Position numbers and translations under genes: made by a program
In this document: piece by piece, positions 57,507-64,000 of the stretch
How positions within the stretch are numbered: the first letter of the stretch is position 1
How the letters are laid out: every line of letters begins with the position of its first letter
From: Rhododendron vialii
Lineage: Eukaryota; Streptophyta; Magnoliopsida; Ericales; Ericaceae
Length of the DNA stretch: 64,000 bases
Direction: 5' to 3'
NCBI RefSeq assembly: GCF_030253575.1
Contig: NC_080557.1
Coordinates: forward strand, 20,780,501-20,844,500
Notes under the pieces: model-generated
Database searches by the model: none
What the model was told of the DNA's origin: nothing
What the model saw: the letters and a program-made list of their open reading frames with translations, nothing else

Positions 57507-60500
57507 ATGTTTGGTTGCCGTTCAAAAAACATAGAATTAATACCTCTTGATCCAGAAATTGAGAGAACCTTTCGACGCAGCTTAAATATTCAAAGAGTGG
57601 AACATAATCAATTAAAAATGACAGAACTTGCAGAAGATACAAAACCTTTAAGAGAGTTGTTTTCACCCGAAACCACAAATCCTCCTTCTTGTATTGTGTT
57701 ACCCACAACAAATGCGACACATTTTGAGCTGAAACATCACACAATACAACTTCTTCCTCAATTTCATGGGATTGAACGAGAGGATCCATACATGCATGTT
57801 AAAGACTTTCTTGAAATTTGTGCTACCTTTAGGTTTCAAAATTTTTCTGAGGAGTCTGTTAAATTGCGCCTTTTTCCCTTCTCACTGAAAGATAAAGCAA
57901 AGGCATGGTTAAATTCTCTACGCTCTAGCTCAATCACTTCATGGGACATCCTCGTTAAAAAGTTTCTTTCAAAATTCTTTTCAATGTCAAGAACAACTAC
58001 TCTAAGGAGGGAGATTACTGATTTTTGTCAAAAAGAACATAAAAAATTTTATGAGAGTTGGGAGAGATTTAAAGATCTTATTTTAAAGTGCCCCCCTCAT
58101 GGTTTTGAAATATGGAGACTAGTTCAATTTTTTTATAACGGTTTAACTCAGTCTAACCGCAATATGCTTGAGTCAATGAACAGGGGTGGTTTTCTAAATC
58201 TTAGGGGCGATGCAGCGTATGAATTTCTTGAAAATTTGTCTGAGAGCTCTCAACAGTGGGATTTTACTTCTCATAGAGACAAACAATCTTCTACACCTAA
58301 GAGAGGGGGATTATATGAGGTGAAAGAAGATTCAGACATGAAAATAAAGTTAGATAATCTTACTCGAAAGGTTGAGGCGTTAGTTTTAAGTAAAACTATG
58401 GAGTCAACCAATCAAGTTCAAAGTGAGGGGTGTTCTCTTTGCGGTAGTCACATGCACACAACACAAACATGTTCTTCCATTAATGGATATTCTGACAGCT
58501 ATGTTGAACAAGCGAACGCACTTAATAATTATGGAAAATCATTTGCTAGTCCTTTTTCCGAAACATACAACCAAAATTGGCGAAATCATCCAAACTTTTC
58601 ATGGCATCAGAACCAACCTTCTACAAATATAGGTGGGCAACCATTCCATTCACAAAATCAATCTCCCCCAGGTTTTCGTCCTCCTACACAGTCATATCCT
58701 ACTCAATCTCAGCCTTTTTATGCTCCAACTCCCGTGTCTCAACCGAACTTCCAATCTGTTGCACCACAGCAACAATCATCCTTAGAGGACACCCTTAAAG
58801 CAATCATGGCTAAAATTGAAAAAAAAATGATGCTAAAATGGAAAATTCAACTCACTTGCATGCTCAAGCCAACGCTAAACTTGAAAATCAAATGGGTCAA
58901 TTAGCTAGTCAACTTGCAGAGAGAGAAAGGGAAGTTTCCGAGTCAAACTCTAGTGAATCCAAAAGGACAGTTTTCTATAGGCACCACCTCTACTCCTTCA
59001 AACGAGCAACACCATGTTCAATCAATCATTACCCTTAGATCCGGGAAAGAAGTTGATAATAAAGTTAGTATGCCAACAGAGGAATTAGTTGAAGCTGAAA
59101 AAGAAGAAAATCATGTTGATCCTACTAAAGTTCAAGAGTCTATTTCTCCACCACTTGTAATAGAGCCACCTGTTAGGAACTTTGTCCCTAAAGCTCCTTA
59201 TCCTCATAGACAAGTAGCTCCTAAGAAAGGCGCACAGTTTGGAGACATTCTAGAAGTGTTTAAGCAAGTACAAATCAATATTCCATTTTTAGATGCCATT
59301 CAACAAGTGCCCTCGTACGCTAAATTTTTGAAAGATCTAGTCACTATAAAAAGGAAGACAAATGTTCCAAAGAAGGCGTTTTTAACTGAACAGGTTAGCT
59401 CCATTATCCAATGCAAAATTCCAATAAAATATAAAGACCCTGGTTGTCCAACAATTTCTTGCGTTATAGGTAACCATCATATCGATCAGGCTTTGTTAGA
59501 TTTGGGGGCGAGTGTCAATTTATTACCTTGCTCAGTGTACTCACAATTAGGGTTAGGAGAGTTAAAACCCACACAAGTAACACTCCAATTAGCTGATAGA
59601 TCTGTCAAAATTCCTAGAGGAGTCATTGAGGATGTTCTAATTAAGGTTGACAAATTCTATTTTCCTGTGGACTTCATAGTCCTTAACACTCAGCCTGTCC
59701 AAAACTCTAATGGGCAAATTCCTATTATTTTAGGGCGTCCTTTCTTAGCCACTTCTAATGCTTTAATCAATTGTAGAAATGGCGTAATGAAATTATCATT
59801 TGGTAATATGACTGTCGAGCTAAATATTTTTAATACAAGCAAGCAACCACTAGATGAAGATGAGGTTAGTGCAGTTTGTATGATAGACACTTTGGTTGAA
59901 AATACTTTTGTTCAGTCAAGTTATGAGGATCCCTTAGAAGCTTGCCTAGCACATTTTGGGTGTGAATTTGACATAGATGAATCAATTGAGCAGGTTAATG
60001 CATTATTAGACAATGCCCCATTAATGAGCATCGATGAATGGCAACCAAAAGTGAACCCTCTTTCACTGTCTACATCACCAGCACTTCCATCTATAGTGGG
60101 GCCATCTAAGTTAGAACTCAAACCTTTGCCAAACACTCTTAAATACAAATTCCTTGGCCTTTGTGAGTCTTTACCAGTAATCATAGCTTCTGATTTAGAT
60201 GATACACAAGAACAAAAATTGTTGAATGTCCTAAAATAGCACAAGGAAGCACTAGGGTGGTCCATAAATGATATCAAGGGAGTTAGTCCTTCATTGGTCA
60301 TGCATAGAATCCATTTAGAGGAAAATGCTAAAACTTCACGTGAGCCACAAAGGCGTCTAAATCCTGCAATGCAAGAAGTAGTTAGAGTGGAAATTCTTAA
60401 GCTTTTAGATGCTAGCGTTATTTATCCAGTATCTGATAGCAGTTGGGTGAGTCCTGTTCAAGTTGTTCCTAAGAAATCGGGTATGACGGTAGTAAAAAAT

Positions 60501-63017
60501 GAAGATAATGAATTAGTTCCCACTCGTGTTCAAACAGGTTGGCGTGTTTGTATAGATTATCGAAAATTAAATTCCATGACACGGAAAGATCATTTTCCTT
60601 TGCCATTTATTGACCAAATGTTGGAGAGATTGGCAGGACATGAGTACTATTGCTTTCTTGATGGTTATTCTGGTTATAATCAAATTCCCATTACACCGGA
60701 AGACCAAGAAAAGACTACGTTCACATGCCCTTATGGTACTTTTGCCTACCGCCGCATGCCATTTGGACTATGCAATGCACCAGCTACTTTTCAGCGATGC
60801 ATGGTTAGTATTTTTTCTGACATAGTAGAACGTTTTTTGGAAGTGTTTATGGATGATTTTTCAGTTTTTGGATCTTCTTTTTATGAATGCTTACACCATT
60901 TGACCCTAGTGTTAGTGCAATGTAAAGAAAAAAGTCTTGTGCTTAATTGGAAAAAATGTCACTTTATGGTTAAACAAGGAATTGTATTAGGGCATATCAT
61001 ATCGCATAAAGGTATTGAAGTGGATAAAGCTAAAATTGATTTGATATCTAACCTTCCACCCCCACTTACTGTAAAGGAGATTAGATCATTTTTGGGTCAT
61101 GCGGGCTTTTATAGGAGGTTCATTAAAGACTTTAGTAAAATTGCTAAACCTCTATGTAATTTGTTGGCCAAAGATGCCCCATTTGTGTTCAACGAGGAGT
61201 GCCTTCATGCTTTTGAGAGATTAAAAAGTGAGTTGACCTCCGCCCCTATAATTCGACCACCCGATTGGAATGTCCCTTTTGAAATTATGTGTGATGCCTC
61301 TGATTACGCAGTAGGCGCTGTTTTAGGACAACGTGTCGATAAGCTTCCTCATGTAATTTATTATGCTAGTAAGACTTTAAACGATGCACAACTAAACTAT
61401 TCCACAACAGAAAAGGAGTTACTAGCAGTTGTTTTTGCACTTGATAAGTTTAGAGCTTATTTATTGGGTTCTAAGGTCTTAGTCTATTCGGATCATGCTA
61501 CATTGAAGTATCTGTTGTCTAAAAAAGATGCTAAATCTAGATTAATTCGATGGATTTTGTTACTGCAAGAATTTGACATTGAGATTCGAGATAAAAAAGG
61601 CTCTGAGAATGTGGTAGCTGACCATCTGTCTAGATTAATTGTAGAGTTCACCGAGGATTCATTGCCCATCTCTGAAACTTTTCCTGATGAACAATTGATG
61701 CATGTGTCTCAATTATCTTCACCGTGGTTTGCAGATATTGTAAATTATCTTGTAACTGGAGAGATACCTTCGCATTGGCCCAAACATGATAAATCTAAAT
61801 TTTTATCCAAGGTTAAGTACTTCTTCTGGGATGATCCATACTTGTTTAAATATTGCCCTGACCAGATTATTAGAAGGTGCATTCCTGAAAGTGACCAACG
61901 AAGTGTCATTTCTTTTTGTCATGATTATGCATGTGGAGGCCATTTTAGTGCTAAAAAGACAGCTGCAAAAATTTTGCAGTATGGATTTTATTGGCCTTCT
62001 ATTTTTCAAGATTCGCATGCATACTGTATAGCTTGTGAGCGTTGTCAAAAGTTAGGGCGTATTACAAGGAGAAATATGATGCCTCTTAACCCAATTCTGA
62101 TTGTAGAGATATTCGATGTATGGGGCATTGATTTTATGGGTCCATTCCCTAATTCCTTTGGTAATTTATATATCCTTGTCGCTGTTGATTATGTTTCTAA
62201 GTGGGTTGAAGCCATTGCATGTAAAACTAATGATCACAAAGTGGTGGTCCAGTTTTTGAAAGATAATGTGTTTGCTCGTTTTGGGACACCACGTGCTATT
62301 ATTAGTGATGGCGGTAAGCATTTTTGCAATCGAGTATTTGAGCATTTAATGAAAAAATATATCATAACGCATAAAGTTGCAACTGCTTATCACCCCCAGA
62401 CCAGTGGTCAAGTTGAGATAACTAATAGGGAGATTAAAAATATACTTGAAAAAACAGTGAACCCTAATCGGAAAGATTGGTCTTTATGCATTAATGACGC
62501 ATTATGGGCTTACCGTACGGCATTTAAAACTCCCATTGGAATGTCTCCTTACCGACTTGTCTATGGCAGGGCATGTCACTTACCTGTAGAACTAGAACAC
62601 AAGGCATATTGGGCTACCAAAAAACTCAATTTTGATCTTGACAAGGCAGGTGTTCGCAGAAAGCTTCAACTTCTTGAGCTAGAGGAAATTCGGGATGATG
62701 CTTACGACTGTGCCAAATCGTACAAGGACCGTATGAAAAGGGTCCATGATCAAAATATTTTAAGAAAATCTTTCACTTCTGGTCAAAAAGTCCTTCTTTA
62801 TAATTCTCGTTTGCATTTATTCCCAGGCAAACTTTGTTCTCGATGGTCCGGCCCTTTTATCGGTCGTACTAGCTATCCGCATGGGGCAGTTGAAATTGAG
62901 AATCCTAAAGATGGTTCCGTGTCCAAAGTGAACGGGCAGCGGTTGAAACCGTTTATAGAATTGAAAACCCCAGAAGTAGAGGAGATCCTTTTGGAGGATC
63001 CTGTTTATCAAGATTGA
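57507..63017 (+). pseudogene. Athila gag-protease-pol polyprotein, nearly intact
   Basis: The chosen start gives MFGCRSKNIELIPLDPEIE, typical of Athila. One frame covers 1,837 codons. Gag core about 57740-58160 (QFHGIEREDPYMHV, AWLNSL); CSLCGSHMHTTQTC at about 58433; protease LLDLGASVNLLP at about 59490 (the Athila form of D-T/S-G); RT with [11 protein letters not shown] and FMDDFSVFG (about 60850); RNase H ([25 protein letters not shown]); integrase with HFSAKK...[23 protein letters not shown] and [10 protein letters not shown] (61900-62430). Damage: the frame is shifted between about 58820 and 58918 by two small indels that cancel, leaving a stop at 58902; and a TAG at 60237-60239 separates protease from RT. 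Everything else is open. Confidence 0.93.
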
Positions 63018-64000
63018 CTGTTTAGTCTACCCAACTTTAGTCATCTTTGTATGCTACTGTATAGTACTCGATTAGAGTAGTATTTTATCTTATTTTATTT
63101 TATTTTATTTATTATTTTATTCAATATTTGATTTTAAAAAAGAAAAAAAAATTCTAACTTCATTTATTTACTTTTGGTTAGTGCATTCTTTTCTTTTCTT
63201 GTGTTTCCATAATTTGTTAAGGAGGTGTCGCATAATTCAATCTCATCGTGCTTACCAGGTGTATCCTACCCTTTCTCACCTTTATGCTACAGTCCATCTC
63301 TTTTTAAGCGCTTGCACTCATGACATTGAGGACACTGTCACATTTAGGTTTGGGGGAGGGTTCACTTATTATTTATGTCTGTTTAATGCATAGACTCCGT
63401 AGTCAACCATTTCTTGCTGTTTCTCTTATTAAAAAAAAAAAGAAAAAATGAGTAAAAAAAAAAAAATTATTTTGGATACTTGATTATGATTTCCGACATG
63501 GCTATTGGTTCTTGATTAGTGCTAGTTTGTTTATTGCCCAAGTTGGAGTCTTGATATGAATTCATTGGTTTAGTTAAACTTGTGAACACATGTATTGAAG
63601 AGAGGCACTTAGTTGGTTCGTATCACCTATATTTGGATAGCGATTAATCACTTGTGTACATGCCTTTGCACAAGCACTATCACACTTAGATTTGAAATTG
63701 ACCTCGAGTGCCGTACATATATTCTTGATGCTTCAGTATGAGTCACATGTCTTATTGGAATGCTTAATGTCCTTTCCCAAAAAAAAAAAAAAAACAATGA
63801 ATAAAGTGCATGCTTTTTCGGGCTTTTCACTTAGTAACCGGGCCTCTTGCCTCAGTAAGCAGTGAGTGTTCGCGTCAAACAGTGGAGAGTTCCGCGATTG
63901 TCATGTGTGGTTAGCTTGGGTTCGTAGCCTTTTTGACTTGAGTGATTAAGTCCGTTGGGGTGTTCTCCACATCTAGTGCCCTAAAACCGTCTGGTTTGGG
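63018..64000 (+). other. Athila sequence downstream of pol
   Basis: No reading frame with known homology, including no env-like gene yet. It includes A runs at about 63432, 63456 and 63780 and the GAGGACACTGTC / TTTGGGGGAGGG region. Confidence 0.6.

Larger units (their letters stand above)
55708..64000 (+). mobile_element. Athila-type Ty3/gypsy retrotransposon, runs past the window end
   Basis: LTR (about 55708-56827), primer site at 56834, leader with short spurious frames, gag-protease-pol (57507-63017), then a noncoding stretch with ACATTGAGGACACTGTC and GGTTTGGGGGAGGG at 63325-63360, a hallmark region after pol in Athila-like elements. Lineage is shown by the primer site and by FMDDFSVFG in the RT. 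The 3' LTR and any env-like gene are beyond 64000. Confidence 0.92.

Noticed and set aside
63018-64000. Env-like gene downstream of Athila pol
   Set aside because: No frame of adequate length or with signal peptide and membrane segments within the window; it may lie beyond the end.

Overview
This is plant nuclear DNA, from a eudicot. The evidence is an R2R3-MYB gene with plant introns, a family-1 UDP-glycosyltransferase with a plant PSPG box, a FAR1/FRS-type sequence, plant LTR retrotransposons and LINEs, and abundant CT/GA and GT microsatellites. I do not assign a species. Only three host genes look functional; most of the rest is transposable-element DNA, much of it nested, and many insertion edges can be fixed from exact target-site duplications (TSDs).

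1-9.7 kb: a three-exon R2R3-MYB gene on the plus strand that matches DUO POLLEN 1 (DUO1), including a miR159-complementary site in exon 1. It is followed by a decayed L1-type LINE on the minus strand (4.74-7.80 kb) and a small two-exon minus-strand gene for a PAM2/RRM-like protein (8.29-9.57 kb) that is visible only after splicing by eye.

9.9-15.4 kb: a three-level nest. A 5'-truncated non-LTR fragment (TSD gatatactcg) is split by a long LTR-like element (TSD gcatt), which is itself split by a 1.4-kb solo LTR (TSD ctctt). The long LTR also carries a roughly 0.5-kb fold-back.

15.4-36.5 kb: sparse DNA. It holds a broken FAR1-related (FRS/MULE transposase) sequence on the minus strand, flanked by diverged inverted repeats; a 2.2-kb solo LTR (TSD ttttt); an intact intronless UGT72-like glycosyltransferase on the minus strand (29.7-31.1 kb); fold-back and MITE-like repeats; and a fragment resembling an endogenous pararetrovirus.

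36.5-64 kb: a retrotransposon nest. A copia element (tRNA-iMet-type primer site) has its gag split at a codon boundary by a 16.4-kb Tat-lineage gypsy element on the minus strand (38171-54548; both LTRs 944 bp net). The Tat element carries one continuous gag-pol frame of 1,893 codons broken by ten nonsense codons and no frameshift. Between pol and its 3' LTR it carries an antisense, three-exon extra gene. It has in turn received a related solo LTR (TSD tgttc) and a 4.1-kb solo LTR with 45- and 124-bp minisatellites (TSD ttact). The copia remnant is then cut by an Athila-type gypsy element (55.7 kb to beyond the window end) with LTR, tRNA-Asp-type primer site and an almost intact gag-protease-pol.

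The host genes do not form a pathway; they are unrelated neighbours separated by repeats. The items most worth following up are the DUO1 gene with its miRNA site, the PAM2/RRM-like gene, the antisense spliced gene of the Tat element, the nonsense-only decay of its gag-pol, and the fold-back family shared by two distant loci.
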